This document shows, piece after piece, positions 10,973 through 22,341 of a DNA stretch of 64,000 nucleotides (position 1 is the stretch's first letter; each line of letters begins with the position of its first letter). This DNA comes from Gnomoniopsis sp. IMI 355080. Taxonomy: Eukaryota > Ascomycota > Sordariomycetes > Diaporthales > Gnomoniaceae. Both the position numbers and the translations under genes were made by a program. The notes beneath the pieces were generated by a model, which saw only the letters and a program-made list of their open reading frames with translations, made no database searches and had not been told where the DNA came from. The stretch lies in the NCBI GenBank assembly GCA_027946555.1, contig JAPEVC010000030.1, forward strand, positions 124,001 through 188,000. The letters run 5' to 3'.

Positions 10973-11632
10973 ATGTCTCGCCTCTGTGGCATTGTAGTGG
11001 CCCTCACAATGGGCCTGTCAAGCACTGCAGCATCCTTACCATCCCGTCAAGAAGCAGCAGCAGACTGGGCAACAATCGCCTGTCCCGCAGATCCTAATAG
11101 CGCCTATATCTTACCAACGCCAACCTATGGCGATACAGGCGGGAAATTCACCGTCTGCGCACAGCAAGACATCAACGCGCCTGCACAGACCATCTACGAC
11201 ACTCTGATCGATTTCAAATCCTACCCTACTTGGAACACGTTTGCTTTCCAAGTCGATCTCCCAGCTGAGGTCGCTTCCACACCTCAGGACGTATACGTTG
11301 GTATGCCCATTGTCCAGCACTCTACGGGCGTCATCCCTATCATCAATACCACAGATGACCTGATCATTAGCGTGCTGGACGACAATGCGAGTCAGGGCTA
11401 TTTGATGCCCGCGTGGAAGAGTAATACCACCTTCTTGGGTGTTCTGCTGCCGACAGAGCACAACAATATCCTGACAAGCTTGGGATCCGGTGGGACGCGA
11501 TATGTGTCTTATCAGACATTCTATGAAGATGAACTGGGGCTTGAGAATTTGGAGGCGTTGCTTCGGGGCAATCTGCAGTCTGGGTTTGAGCAGCAGGGGC
11601 AGGACCTCAAAAAGTACGTTGAGTCGAGATAA
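10973..11632 (+). CDS. Secreted SRPBCC (START/polyketide-cyclase-like) protein
   Basis: Single exon of 219 residues from the ATG at 10973; an ATG four codons earlier (10961) would put MQGN before the signal peptide. The N-terminus is a signal peptide (MSRLCGIVVALTMGLSSTA) followed by a plausible Ser-Arg processing region. The mature part contains VCAQQDINAPAQTIYDTLID and FKSYPTWNTF. These match the start of the SRPBCC helix-grip fold: a strand, then a helix, then the Y-x-x-W-N of lipid-binding and cyclase-like members. Potential N-glycosylation sites (NTT, NAS, NTT) fit secretion. Members of this fold bind hydrophobic ligands; the ligand here is unknown, and no pathway gene is adjacent. Confidence 0.75.
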   Translation: MSRLCGIVVALTMGLSSTAASLPSRQEAAADWATIACPADPNSAYILPTPTYGDTGGKFTVCAQQDINAPAQTIYDTLIDFKSYPTWNTFAFQVDLPAEVASTPQDVYVGMPIVQHSTGVIPIINTTDDLIISVLDDNASQGYLMPAWKSNTTFLGVLLPTEHNNILTSLGSGGTRYVSYQTFYEDELGLENLEALLRGNLQSGFEQQGQDLKKYVESR

Positions 11633-12763
11633 CTACTCCAGCGAGGCGACGGCAAGGTGGTTGTGCCGCACTGTCTTGGAAAACTAAGACAATTGCTTCC
11701 TTTCTTTCTTTTTCTTCCAATGTAGTAGCAAGCCCCTGCCGAAATGCAGTCTCGATGTCAAACGCACAAGTTGCCGCGCGCAAAAGCAAAATTGCAGGTA
11801 ATGGTACACCACGAGACTCAAGCCACGGGGAGGCCCACGCTTGGAGACGGGCCAGGACGGCAGTGACGGGCAGGGCCTTTTTTTTTTGTTTGGAGTTTTT
11901 TTCTTACTGAGCCTCATGCATTTCCGCACGGATGGTGGCTTGCATGTGGCGTGCATTTTTCTCTCCACCACAGACGGAACCACGGGCGTTGAGGATTGTT
12001 TCGACATGTTTGTCGTAGCTAGGCAAAAGAGCGGTGGTCACCGCCGAAAGCTGACGAGGAAATGTTTCATATGGCGTATTGATGATCACAGGCGGCTCAT
12101 GCGATGAGGAGGAGGGGGGGTGGTTCCGGCTATTGTGAAGGGCGGCGGTAAACTTTTTTTTTTTTTTCCCTCTGTGATGTTGTGGCTGATGAGATGAGCA
12201 AGCAACACAAGGATGAAAACAAGCACACCGCCCGTTTCGAGTGATCGCCGATGCCGTGTAATAGTCCCCTGAAGAACATTCATGGGTTAGGAACGAAAGA
12301 GGTACAGCAGCCGAATGTATGTACTTTTTGGGCGTTGAGCAAGTGGTCTTGTTGAAGAGATTGGGTTCTGTGTCGCGAGTGGTAACAACATATTACTCGC
12401 GTCGCGGGTTCGGCAGGTCCCGGAGCAGCATTCCGGTACCAATGTACTGTAATTATTCATTATGCTTGGGGCATATAATGCCGTTGAACCCCCTCGACCA
12501 CGAAATCAATGGCATGATAAAGATCACGCACTCGACTGTTCCTCTCTTCAGACAAGCTGAATACTTTCACGAGCTGGTTCTCTATACTCTATACGATACC
12601 ATTTGAGAACAGCTTCCTCCTCCGCCTCCTCCTCCTCCTCTCTCTCCTCTACCGGGTTACAGGCACGCAAGCCGAGAAATTTCACGCCCGTGTCTTTCCA
12701 CTCACCATTTATTATTCCAACTAGACTCTCTCATTTACACTTCCTCCTAAGAAAGATTCCACA
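11633..12763. other. Intergenic with homopolymer and CT tracts
   Basis: T runs occur at about 11879-11888 and 12150-12168. A TCCTCC/TC-rich microsatellite lies at about 12608-12650. No gene was supported apart from the low-confidence ORF that follows. Confidence 0.5.
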
Positions 12764-13111
12764 ATGCTCTTTGGTCTTCGTATCTCTTACCACAAGAGCC
12801 AAGTCGCAAGCACCAGCAATATCCCTCGGGACCCTATCTGTCCCTGCTCAAGATGTTTTGACCGGGTCGGGCACCAAGAGAGTCGAAGGGCCTGCAAGTC
12901 TCCAGCAAAGGAATTGAGGTGGCCTCGGAGGCGACAGGGCTCAAGTTCTGCAGGACGAGGCCGAGACAGGTTGGGATTTGGATTGACTCGATGGCGCAGT
13001 GTGGATAGTGTGGACAGCGTGGGTTCTGACATGAGGCCGCTGCGAAGTGGCATGCGGAAGGTAGCCGCGGAGAGTGTGGATGGGCAGAGTGTCGTGGAAG
13101 AGACGATATAG
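12764..13111 (+). CDS. Possible small Arg/Ser-rich protein
   Basis: A 115-codon ORF starts at an ATG in good context (CCACAATGC) after a pyrimidine-rich stretch like a fungal leader. It is basic and Cys-bearing in the middle (DPICPCSRCFDR) and ends with RWRSVDSVDSVGSDMRPL and a short acidic tail. Third codon positions in the second half are GC-rich, which is the only coding-like sign. I recognise no family, and no intron is needed. It could be a chance ORF or part of a leader. Confidence 0.33.
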   Translation: MLFGLRISYHKSQVASTSNIPRDPICPCSRCFDRVGHQESRRACKSPAKELRWPRRRQGSSSAGRGRDRLGFGLTRWRSVDSVDSVGSDMRPLRSGMRKVAAESVDGQSVVEETI

Positions 13112-13840
13112 GTGGCAAATCAACACTCGACGAGCAATCATCAATTATTTACCTGGGGTATCTTTTTCACGGATATTGGGCAGGGGGCTGGGAAAGGAGT
13201 GGTCGATCGCATCTACAGATCTAGGATTTCTTTTGATTTTTTTTCCCCTCCCCTCCACACTGCGACCGCGCAAGAGCGCAGGCCTGGGTCAATGTCACAA
13301 TGGATGCAATGGATGCTTGAGTTTTGGGGAACTTCAAATTAGACTGCATTCTCCCTGAGCAACTATCCCTGGGATTTATGGAATGTGTACAATTTAACCG
13401 CAGTGTAAAAGACCGACGGTCGACATATGCAGCACTTGCACGAGGGACCTGACCCATACGCCGGGCAGGTAATATTCCCCGCTAGTAACCTACCACGGGC
13501 CGCATCAGTCCTCATCCATGTGTTCACCCCAAGAACAAGCTTGAAGAACCAAGCCAAATAGATTTTCTGCTTTTTTTTCGAGGTTGATGAAAAATGAAAG
13601 CAGCATATGTGCGTATTTGCCGTGTATTGCGGACATATCTCAATTCGCAGTAATACTCAGTCGAGTGTGACGTCACATCCTGATATCACTCGGATTCACT
13701 CCCTCACAACAGTCGAAGTCAACCAACTACGTTCAACGCCTTATGGATCCGAGCCTGGTATTGCGCAACCTATGGAAGTAACCCGATGTTACTACTCACA
13801 CTAACTCTCTTTACACCCGCTGGTTCTCGTCAAGTACACC
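13112..13840. other. Intergenic, promoter side of the fructosamine-kinase-like gene
   Basis: No supported ORF. The last 50 bases before the ATG are C/T-rich and end CACCATGG, a strong initiation context. Confidence 0.5.
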
Positions 13841-14873
13841 ATGGCAGTCGACTCTGCGATACTAGGAGCCCTGGGCCTTGACGCCCAAAACACCAAGCAA
13901 ACATCACACGGCGGCTCGGGGTTCTCCTCAACCTTCAGACTCACCAGCACCAAAGACGACAAACAAGTAAACTATTTCGTCAAGTTAGGCACAGGCAAAG
14001 AAGCAGAGATCATGTTCAGGGGCGAACATGCCTCCCTCAACGCCATCCACAACGCGGTGCCCAACTTTTGCCCAGCCTCGCACGGCCACGGAGAACTAGC
14101 CGACTCACCCGGCAAGTTCTTCCTCGCCACCGACTTCTTGGACCTCCGCGCATCATCGGCGCAGCACCCCGCCGGCTCCGGGACATCGTTCGCCGCCAAG
14201 CTCGCCAAGCTGCACACCACGCCCGCCCCGGTGCCCGAGGAGGGTGGTTTCGACAAGCCCATGTTTGGCTTTCCGGTCGCCACGTGTTGTGGGGCGACGG
14301 AGCAGGACAACTCGTGGAAGGCGAGCTGGGCGGACTTTTACGCCGAAAATAGGCTGAGGGCCATCGGCAGGGCTGCTGTGAAGGCGAACGGCAAAGATGG
14401 GGAGTTTGAGAAGACGCTCGAGACCGTTGCTGGAAAGGTGGTGCCGAGGCTGATTGGCAACGTCAAAGATATCACGCCCGTGACAATACACGGGGATCTT
14501 TGGAGCGGAAACCATGGACAAGGCGTAATTGCTGGCCAGGGAGGAGTCGAGGAGGTGGTGTATGACCCCTCCGCGGTATATGGGCACTCGGAGTATGAGC
14601 TTGGAATTATGCGCATGTTTGGAGGGTTTGGGAGTGGGTTCTGGAGGGAATATGAGGAACTCGTACCCAAAGCCGAGCCGAAGGAGGAGTGGGAGGATCG
14701 TATTGCCCTCTATGAGCTGTGAGTTGCGCCTCTCTCCTGCATCTCGTGCATTGCAGACAACGGACTGATGCAAGATTAGATACCATCACCTCAATCATTT
14801 TGCGATGTTCGGTGGTGGGTACAGGAGCGGCGCCATGGGTATCATGAAGAAGCTCATCTCGAAATACGGTTGA
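13841..14873 (+). CDS. Fructosamine/ketosamine-3-kinase-like protein
   Basis: Two exons, 13841-14718 and 14780-14873 (donor GTGAGT, acceptor TTAG), give 323 residues, near the family's usual length. The kinase-like phosphotransferase fold is seen in the glycine-rich start (SHGGSGFSSTFRL), the lysine of YFVKLG, the ERE-like segment EAEIMFRGEHASL, and the catalytic loop TIHGDLWSGN. The metal-binding aspartate follows in VYDPSAVYGHSEYELG. Fructosamine-3-kinases phosphorylate sugar adducts on protein amines to trigger deglycation; that role is known for the family and inferred here. Exon 2 supplies the conserved end YHHLNHFAMFGGGYRSGAM. It faces the small kinase-like gene 256 bp away. Confidence 0.9.
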
Positions 14874-15129
14874 GAAACTCTCACACCCAGGGCGGCATGG
14901 TGTGTAGTATCCAGAGCAGCTACTACAGCGGCTGTGGGGACGGACGTGACGTGGTACCTCGGAAGCGTCCCTGGAGGATGAGAAGTCGATGGTCGAAACG
15001 TTCACTTTGCTCGAGCTTTCAGTCGCCATATATGAGGTGCGACGTGCTATTGGGGTACTACCTAGGTAAGATTCATATTGTACGGCAACGGAATTGGGGC
15101 AGAGGAAGCCTGCCAAGAACAACATGCAG

Positions 15130-16005
15130 CTATCCCTGGAAAATATATGGTGTAAATGGGTCCGGCCCTGCCACAACAACCTCTACTAGGACCCCAAGGT
15201 TTGAAGTGTCTGTCAATACATTTGCGAGGCCTTCCAATTCTCGCTGGGCCTCCTCCTCGCTGAACAGATCAGCGCTCTCAAAGTCGATCAGTCTCACTTC
15301 TCCCATTTCCCGATCGACCACGAAATTGTGTTTGTTCACATCCCCATGGACCAGACCCATGGAATGCAGTGTCCTCAGTGCCGCTGCGCACTGCGGAAGA
15401 TCGGACAAATTGGCATATGTGCCTTTGATCTTCTCCATCAAAAACCCGATAACGCGTCCATTTTCAGTGAGATGCCCAAGGAACCGTGGCGCAATGGGTT
15501 GGTTGGTGGTCTTCCGATGGGAGTCCACGGAAGCACCGGGGCTATCCTGACTATCACTTTCCGCAATCCATTTGTAAGCCTCCGTCTCGCGCTGCAGGTA
15601 CCGCATCTCCCACGGGAACGGAGCTAATTTGCAGACGACTTCCTCGCCCTCGAACTCGACCAGCGAGGTACGCGGGTTGTATCGCGCTGTCCGCTTCACC
15701 GACAGAACGTCAATCCGTCTCGGGTGCCAGCAGGCGGTGATCTCCTCCAGGGGCTCGTATGACACGGTCGATACTATTCGCCCGTCTGGGCCAGCGGTCA
15801 GGGTCATTTCTGTCCAGTCGCCGCTGGGGAGCTCGGGCAGCTTTGGCAGCAGAAGAGGCGGTTCACATAGCGTATCCTGGTCGAAGAGGCGTGTGGGCGT
15901 CTCGGGTATCGTGATATAGTATACTCGATTCCCGGCGCGGATTCGGTATCGCGCGTCATCGTCACCGATTTGCTGGCTGAGGACCTCCAATTCCGGCTTC
16001 GACAT
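15130..16005 (-). CDS. Small protein-kinase-like protein
   Basis: Single exon of 291 residues, starting at the ATG for MSKPELEVLS (16005); the frame extends upstream only through a non-ATG region. Motifs visible are a lysine in VVCKLAPFPWE, a glutamate-containing helix (RYLQRETEAYKWI), a hinge-like FLMEKIKG, the catalytic loop LVHGDVNKHNFVV and the DFG-equivalent LIDFESAD. The usual HRD is HGD and DFG is DFE, as in fungal kinase-like and aminoglycoside-phosphotransferase-like proteins. A glycine-rich loop is not clear. Substrate unknown; catalytic activity is plausible because the Asp, Asn and second Asp are present. Confidence 0.75.
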   Translation of the reverse strand: MSKPELEVLSQQIGDDDARYRIRAGNRVYYITIPETPTRLFDQDTLCEPPLLLPKLPELPSGDWTEMTLTAGPDGRIVSTVSYEPLEEITACWHPRRIDVLSVKRTARYNPRTSLVEFEGEEVVCKLAPFPWEMRYLQRETEAYKWIAESDSQDSPGASVDSHRKTTNQPIAPRFLGHLTENGRVIGFLMEKIKGTYANLSDLPQCAAALRTLHSMGLVHGDVNKHNFVVDREMGEVRLIDFESADLFSEEEAQRELEGLANVLTDTSNLGVLVEVVVAGPDPFTPYIFQG

Positions 16006-16510
16006 GTCCGTTGAATCACAGGTGTTGTTGTTCAATGCAAAATTTCTTCTTAATCGGGACAAAGGGGCATTGAGTCTATTATATAGACATGCCAAGGTAG
16101 TGGACCGCTGCGGTTCTGAAAATACTAATTGCAACTTCTTTTTCTAGCACTTCACCGAGGCGGTCATGAAGTTATAGCGAGTATTCCGCAAATACCTGCT
16201 TGTCAGAAGCTTTCTGTGCCGCACCAACAGGCAGATTTGTATGGGCTGTGCCTCGTTTTGTCGTTCCAGGTAGAAACCCGAGGATGTCTATTCTTGGATT
16301 GGCCTATGCCGAGGCTAACAAGCGCCAACAAAAGTCTGATTGGACCTTGCTAAGCGCCGTCCAGCATGCAGGCCAAGCCCAACCACAACATACCTAAGAG
16401 GTAGGTATTTGTATAAGAATGACTTTTCTAGGTAGCTGAGGGCCTTTTTCCGTACCACACAGAGGCAATTTATGTTTGATCGTTCATGAGCTTCCCAAAG
16501 CGGAATCGAG
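16006..16510. other. Intergenic, no gene seen
   Basis: Short interval upstream of the kinase-like gene and downstream of the F-box gene, both on the minus strand. It contains CTAAGAGGTAGGTA-type sequence near 16394. No ORF was supported. Confidence 0.5.
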
Positions 16511-17608
16511 TCATTCAGAGTTCTCCCTTTGCCTCAGCAGCCGTTGTGCGCCATAGCAATTCTCTATATGACGGGGAAACCCTCGTTTGGACCAAAGCCG
16601 CTGCACCATCGCGTGCAAATGCTCGGTACGGTCACAGGACTCGAGCTCCAAACCGAGCGAGGCAAGAACATCCACGGGCAAGATGCCATCCATATACTCT
16701 TGGTTTGTCTTCTCACATCCAAGGCACAATCGTCCAAAGTCTGTGTCGTTGTTGTCTAGAAAGGGAAACCGAATGACAGCCATGCCACCATAGTCATCCT
16801 CGATCACTGACTTTGTGAGTATCTCGCACCCAGGTGACCCCGGGTCTATTGGCGCGTCATGGAAACCTGCCATAATTTCCTGGGAACGCGAGCTCCATCC
16901 TCTTGGTGGAGTCGGCGACCTTGGTCTGAAAGCCTGGACTGCCTCAGCAGACCCATGGACCTTGATAGCCAATTGTTTGGCTTGTTTGACGCAAACGAGA
17001 CGGTATACCCGATTGCGACGAACCGGCCACGCCGTACGGTAGTCCCCAGGGATGCTGAACATGATTGGAATACCTCCCGGACGTTTGAGCTGGCGGTCAG
17101 ACAGGCGGAAGCACTCCTTGGCAATGGCGACGGTCGTGACGCGAAGGCCGAAATTGACGCAAAGACAATCGAAACAGACCCTTTCGCAGGTTGGTAAGAA
17201 CAGGTAGCCTCCGAAATGTACGGCACAGGAGGCACAGTTCTCGGAACGCAGAACATGCCTCAGCTGGGAAGCCGAATGATAATCGAGGAGGCCCGTCCTA
17301 CCCAGCGCAGTGAGTGTTTGCGGTGCGTAGGCCATGATGTCTCTGTATGCTGGGGATTGTTCGACAAGACTTCGGACTACCACAGATACTCTTGACAGGC
17401 GCGAAAGAGAACGGAAGTCGAGTGCGTCCAATATCATGAGAAGCAGCTCATCTGAGAGACAATCCAAGCTGCCCATCGAAGCTGGAGAATTCCTAGGGCC
17501 CACAGGAATATGTGTATGCTCTGCAGGTGGTAGATAGCGTATGACGTCCTGGGTCCCCGAGCCTGCCAAGCGCGCTGTGAGTTTGCTGAGCTGTGCATCC
17601 GATAACAT
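16511..17608 (-). CDS. F-box protein
   Basis: Single exon of 365 residues, started at MLSDAQLSKL (17608) because the longer frame begins in non-conserved sequence. The F-box lies near residues 45-80: LDCLSDELLLMILDALDF then RSLSRLSRVS. F-box proteins recruit substrates to SCF ubiquitin ligases through Skp1. Downstream is a cysteine cluster (ENCASCAVHFGGYLFLPTC, then CFDCLCVNFG), found in many fungal F-box proteins and probably structural. A second Cys group, LCLGCEKTN, lies near residue 315. No substrate-binding repeats such as WD40 or LRR are seen. Confidence 0.8.
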   Translation of the reverse strand: MLSDAQLSKLTARLAGSGTQDVIRYLPPAEHTHIPVGPRNSPASMGSLDCLSDELLLMILDALDFRSLSRLSRVSVVVRSLVEQSPAYRDIMAYAPQTLTALGRTGLLDYHSASQLRHVLRSENCASCAVHFGGYLFLPTCERVCFDCLCVNFGLRVTTVAIAKECFRLSDRQLKRPGGIPIMFSIPGDYRTAWPVRRNRVYRLVCVKQAKQLAIKVHGSAEAVQAFRPRSPTPPRGWSSRSQEIMAGFHDAPIDPGSPGCEILTKSVIEDDYGGMAVIRFPFLDNNDTDFGRLCLGCEKTNQEYMDGILPVDVLASLGLELESCDRTEHLHAMVQRLWSKRGFPRHIENCYGAQRLLRQRENSE

Positions 17609-18657
17609 GGTGACAGAATGTTCGAAAGAAGTCTGAGGGCGACTCAAGAGACTGGTTTGGCGATATTTCAGGAGGAAGGAAAGGTCATCAATGAAGTATG
17701 TCACTGAACACAAATTGGCTCTACGGTGCAAACAGGGCTGACCGCGTCGCGTAGAGAAGTCGCAGGGATGCGTGTTCAGGAATAGCCGTGCACTACTACA
17801 CTACCTGCAGGGCCCCTGGAACTGCTCATGTCATCAGCCACCCTACCTGATCCCACGACCAATATTGCGCCTCCGACCGTTATCTCATGATACATGGGCT
17901 CTCAGTTACCCTTCAATTGCTTCCGTCCTTTCTAGAATATTTCATCTTTGCACCATGGTGCGCGCTCACAAGCACTTCGCGGCCGTTATCTGTCAACATC
18001 AAGCAGCTCGCAATAGCTCGCGCGCAAGACCTAACGTGACCAATCATCTTACATGGAAAAATGGGCACCATATACTAAGTACATGCCCAGTTCAGGGGCT
18101 CTTTTGCATGCAGAATCACCGTATGGATTACGGTATACTTTTACAGTATTTCGAAATTCTTCTCATTGGATTATTGAACGGCTCAGACTTTAGGCTACGA
18201 AATTGCGCATCCGACCGCTGCAAACAAGCCCTGTCTGCTCGCACACTGCGTATATACTACTGGGCGTCAATCAGATCCATCCCGGTTAGTCCGTGTGGCG
18301 TGTTCAAGACTAGGTACTGAGGTCTAGGTACCTACGCTAGAAACCACACGCTAACATACTATGTGCCTAGCTACACCGGGTCTTGATCGAATTGAATGGG
18401 TGAATATTTGACAGGTTCGTAGACCTGAATTGTGAGTTAACAGAATTGATTTCGGGAGCTTTGCTTCCTCATCGTACTAGGTCTCATTGCTCAACGGTAC
18501 GATGACGTCGGCTTTCGGTAATATTACCATCAGGCCGATTGAAGTGATCGGCTTAACATCTTTATATTCAGCATAAACTATGTGTCCTACCACCCTTTCT
18601 CAGGCTTGAAAGCCCAGCTTTCATCAGCTTAGCAAATTCAGCGATAGATAACTCACC
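17609..18657. other. 1-kb divergent intergenic region
   Basis: Lies between the minus-strand F-box gene and the plus-strand SDR gene. A 182-codon plus-strand ORF (17772-18320) has no family similarity or coding bias and was not accepted. A TCTAGGTACCTAC motif occurs near 18322. Confidence 0.5.
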
Positions 18658-19851
18658 ATGTCTGTTGCCTTACCCAGACTTTGCTCACGGACCCGGGTGC
18701 TATCACCTGCAGTGGGATCAGGCCTTTCCAGCATAGACATGCGATGGCATCAAACTACCACTTCTCCCTCTGCACCCAGCCAACCTCCGCGTCGAGGAAC
18801 CAGACCGTTCCACGTCTCTCCAAGATTCCATGAGATATACAAGCCTAAAAGCCCAGATCCAACAGAGGGTACGCCCAATCGCCTCGCCGAGAGCGACCAC
18901 CCACGTCCAAGTGAGAATGTTGGCAGGAAACGGTTCGCAGACTTTGACCTCGCTGGTCGTGTGTTCATAGTCACGGGTGGCGCTCAGGGACTGGGCCTAG
19001 CTATGGCTGAAGCTCTCGTCGAGGCTGGCGGCAAAGGTAACTTCTCTGACTTCCAGGCTAGGGATTAGCTACTGATAGCTCTACAGTCTACTGCTTGGAC
19101 AGGGCATCGGAGCCAAGTAAAGACTGGAATGAAGCCCAGTCTCGCGTGGTTCCCGACTGGGGGGGAAGCCTGCAATACAAACAGCAGGACGTCTCTGATA
19201 CCGCCCATCTTGACCAACTGATCACTTCCATTGCCGACGAGAACCAAAGGCTGGACGGTATCGTGGCCGCCGCCGGCATTCAGAAGATTACGCCTGCGGC
19301 AGAGTATCAAGTGCACGACGCGGCGCACATGTTGAGCGTGAACTATACCGGCGTGCTGATGACAGCGACCGCCGCGTATCGACAGATGGCTAAGTACAAG
19401 TGCCGCGGGAGTATCTGCCTGATTGCGAGTATGAGCGGGCTCGTTGCAAACAAGGGTTTGTTGAGCCCTGTCTACAATTCCTCCAAGGCTGCGGTGATAC
19501 AACTCGCACGGAACCTGGCGATGGAGTGGAGCCCCATCCGGAAGGACGGCACTGGCGGAGTGAGGGTGAATTGCATCAGTCCGGGTCATATCCTGACGCC
19601 CATGGTGCGAAAGAACTTGGAGGAGGTGCCAGGGTTGAGAGACGAATGGGAGAGAGAGAATATGAGTAGGTGATTAGTCCCATGCACACAAGTGACAAGT
19701 ACAGAATGTCTGACGAGATACTTTCGAGTCAGTGGGTCGACTGGCGGAGACGAGCGAGTTCAAGGGTGCTGTGCTCTTTCTGCTGAGCAGCGCCAGCTCT
19801 TTCACGACAGGGACTAACATGGTTATCGATGGAGGCCACACGTCGTGGTGA
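18658..19851 (+). CDS. Short-chain dehydrogenase/reductase (polyol/sorbose reductase type)
   Basis: Three exons, 18658-19036, 19087-19665 and 19733-19851, give 358 residues with phase kept. Donors are GTAACT and GTAGGT; the second intron has a CTGAC branch site. After a roughly 90-residue N-terminal extension rich in Ser, Pro and Arg, possibly a mitochondrial presequence, the Rossmann core starts with FIVTGGAQGLGLAMAEAL (TGxxxGxG). It continues with the adenine-side aspartate (YCLDRAS), AAAGIQ (NAG-equivalent), SMSG, the catalytic pair in VYNSSKAAV (YxxxK), and the C-terminal MVIDGGHTSW. These match classical SDRs related to fungal D-arabinitol and L-sorbose/xylulose reductases. The substrate is not fixed by sequence. 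The N-terminal extension is unusual for this group. Confidence 0.9.
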
Positions 19852-20348
19852 GAGCTTCATACCGGACTGGCGTCTAGCACGAGGCTCAGAGGGGTTCACA
19901 TCATGGGAGTAGCTTGGCGTCCTGGGCTGGGGATGCTTGTCCACTTTGGCAGCCAGGATACTTACTGTACTTTGAAGAACAGTAGCATGCCTTCGCTGCC
20001 AGCCAAGATTGGCACTTCGCTTCCACAACTCTCTTTGGCGCACCAGATCATATTGTGGATGATGGATTAGACCTGTTTGAGTAGAATTTTGAACACCATT
20101 TGTCCGAACAAAGCTTCGATGTTCATTGATTCACACAGACCAGGCTTGATGTTATGTTGAATAGGGCCGTACAAAACAAGAACTCCAATGATAGAAGAAG
20201 CTGCGCTCGTTATCGAGAATCTTCGTATTTGTCGTCAAGGAGAGGGTGCTTACAACGAAAGCAGCTAGTGTGGCAGGTCGATCAATCAGCTGGGAAAATA
20301 GCTAGGGAAACCGAAGTCGCGCACACTGAAAATACCACATAAAGCCGC
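19852..20348. other. Intergenic, no gene seen
   Basis: 3' flank of the SDR gene. No supported ORF. Upstream parts of the P450 relic could extend into it but are not recognisable. Confidence 0.45.
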
Positions 20349-20930
20349 GTGAATCCACTGGTTGAGAAGAAACTCGGATTCAGATACGGTATCTCAGCCC
20401 TGGAAAGACGTCCAATAAGGTTGAGCTGGGACGACTTCTTCGCTCCAGCTGTAGATGTGTGCCAGGCCCGCCACTGTTCGTTCACTGGAGTTCCGGACGT
20501 ATTCAAACCAGAACGCTTCCTAAACGAAGACCTCGACAATGCTCTGAAAGGTCATCACGGCTTCGGACCAGGTAAGACCACCTTCTACCAACCTAGAAAC
20601 GCCACGCTCATATGTTTGCAGGCCGCAAAGTCTGCCCTGGAAACAATGTAGTCGACATCAATCTCTGAATCATCCTATCTCGCTTGGTCTACTGCTTTGA
20701 TAACAAGACCCTGTAAATCAACGTGAGTCGTTCTAAGCAGAGGGAAGATATAGCCACTGATATAAGTAAAGAACAAACCCATTGATATCGTTAATGACAC
20801 GGAACTTCTGAGGATTCAAGAGGCAGTAGGCGCTGATTTCGGTCTCATATTGAAGCCCCGCAATCCTTCGCATGCGGCCTTGCTTGAGTTGGCAGCAGAG
20901 GAAGCCGCATCGGAGTGTATGTCAGCATAT
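20349..20930 (+). pseudogene. Decayed cytochrome P450 remnant (C-terminal region)
   Basis: A frame ending 20571 encodes DVFKPERFL (the PERF motif) and HHGFGPG. A GTAAGA donor and a TTTGCAG acceptor (20621) then join it to GRKVCPGNN, giving the heme loop FGPGRKVCPG with its cysteine. An in-frame TGA follows at 20666 within VVDINL*IILSRL, and a TAA near 20714. A possible far C-terminus (DFGLILKPRNPSHAALLEL) lies at about 20835-20895 with intervening stops. The I-helix, the ExxR region and the N-terminus are missing. The heme loop differs from the intact P450 at 4.3-6.2 kb (NGGPRICVG), so this is from another, CYP2-like, family and not a recent copy of it. Confidence 0.7.
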
Positions 20931-22341
20931 TACGATACTAGTCGCTGACTTAGTCTCCATTGATCGACTTTTACAAAACCCAAGGCCAAGGCGAAAGAGG
21001 CAAGAGTCCCTATAGTGCAAATCAAGGTTGTGGCGGCACCCCCACCCCCTTCCCAACATATCTATAGATAGTACCAGGGAGTTGGGTGGGTCGGGCAATG
21101 CAGAGTCATTCGGAATTGCTTCAGCTTCTGATGAACCGGGCCGATTGTCAGAGAGGGTAGAAATGTGATTATGGAGAAAGCTGCTCGCTGACATACATTA
21201 GGTACCCTTAATCCCTTTGTCGCTTGGTGCAGAGGAGGTTCCATTCCTGGTGTCTATTGCTGGCAAGCCTCAACCCATCCACCAACAATAGCCCGCTCCT
21301 GCAATACACACTCTCATCTCTAGACGTATCGCTTTGGTCAACTACAATAGCCTCTAGGTGGCAGCGCGAAACCCCAAGCAATCTTGAGCGTGATGATGAA
21401 CCAACCTTTCACAGCCCAACTTTGTCTCTCAGATGTGTACTCATCCTCGCTCCTGCAAAAGCAATTAGTGAGCTGTTACTTCCATTATTATCTCTCAAGC
21501 AAGCGCTACAAATTTTATGATGTGTTTCTTGTGTACCTAGGTATTAGAACGTCCTTGTTGAGACTCGTGGATGAACGTTTCGTCCCTTCCCAGATGTCTT
21601 TGCATTTATCGCACTCCAGGCCTCAGAAGTCGTTGCCAGCGGTTGGGCATCATGTGTGATTTTTTCCACTTCTAATTGTCGAAACAGTATTGGGCATACT
21701 GATTTTGACCATACCCAGTCTGTCTTTACCTTGATGGACTGCCCAAAGGCTCGAGAGAGGTAGAAACTAGGGTCTGCGGTAGGCATTTGGGCGTGGCCGC
21801 CCTTTGCAGAATGTATACCTACTAGAGCAGACCGACAGCGGTAGAAGAGCAGATACTTAAAAACAGGTAGATGAGGCTGAAGATTGTTTTAATCCATTTA
21901 ATACTTTATAGAGACGAAAAAGGCCACGGATCATATAAAGGAGTGGTATCTGGACCAGCTGCCGCAGCTGCCGGCTGTTTGAGAGACGGGTTACAGTGTT
22001 CAAGGGCATACTCGTCAGACGAGACGCCCGGGTCCTAGGAAGCCTATCTTTCTAAGGCATTGAGTGTGGGTGATGACCGGGCCAGTGCTTTTTCGGACGC
22101 ATAGCCTTTCGGTGTCTGTCCGGTGTGAAATGGAGTGAGTACGAAGGGGTTGGGCATTGATAGTTAGAACTAGTGCTGCGAAACTTTATCAATTCCATTT
22201 ACGAGGAAATGATCCCATATAGACTATTGAGAAGGTACTTTTTTATAAGCCCAAGAATGCCAATTGGGAAAGTCCGAGAACAGGACAAAATGTTCAATGT
22301 TATATAGTATTGCCGAAGCCTCGCAATTCATCAAAAAAGGA
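20931..22341. other. 1.4-kb intergenic region, no gene seen
   Basis: Only short ORFs without family similarity. One TACCTAGGTA-type motif lies at 21534-21543. Decayed sequence cannot be excluded. Confidence 0.45.

Noticed and set aside
17772..18320. 182-codon plus-strand ORF upstream of the SDR gene
   Set aside because: No signal, motif, splice partner or codon bias; its length is explicable by chance in this composition.
22060..22110. GTGGGTGATGACC, reminiscent of 5S rRNA
   Set aside because: The rest of the 5S consensus is absent on both sides.
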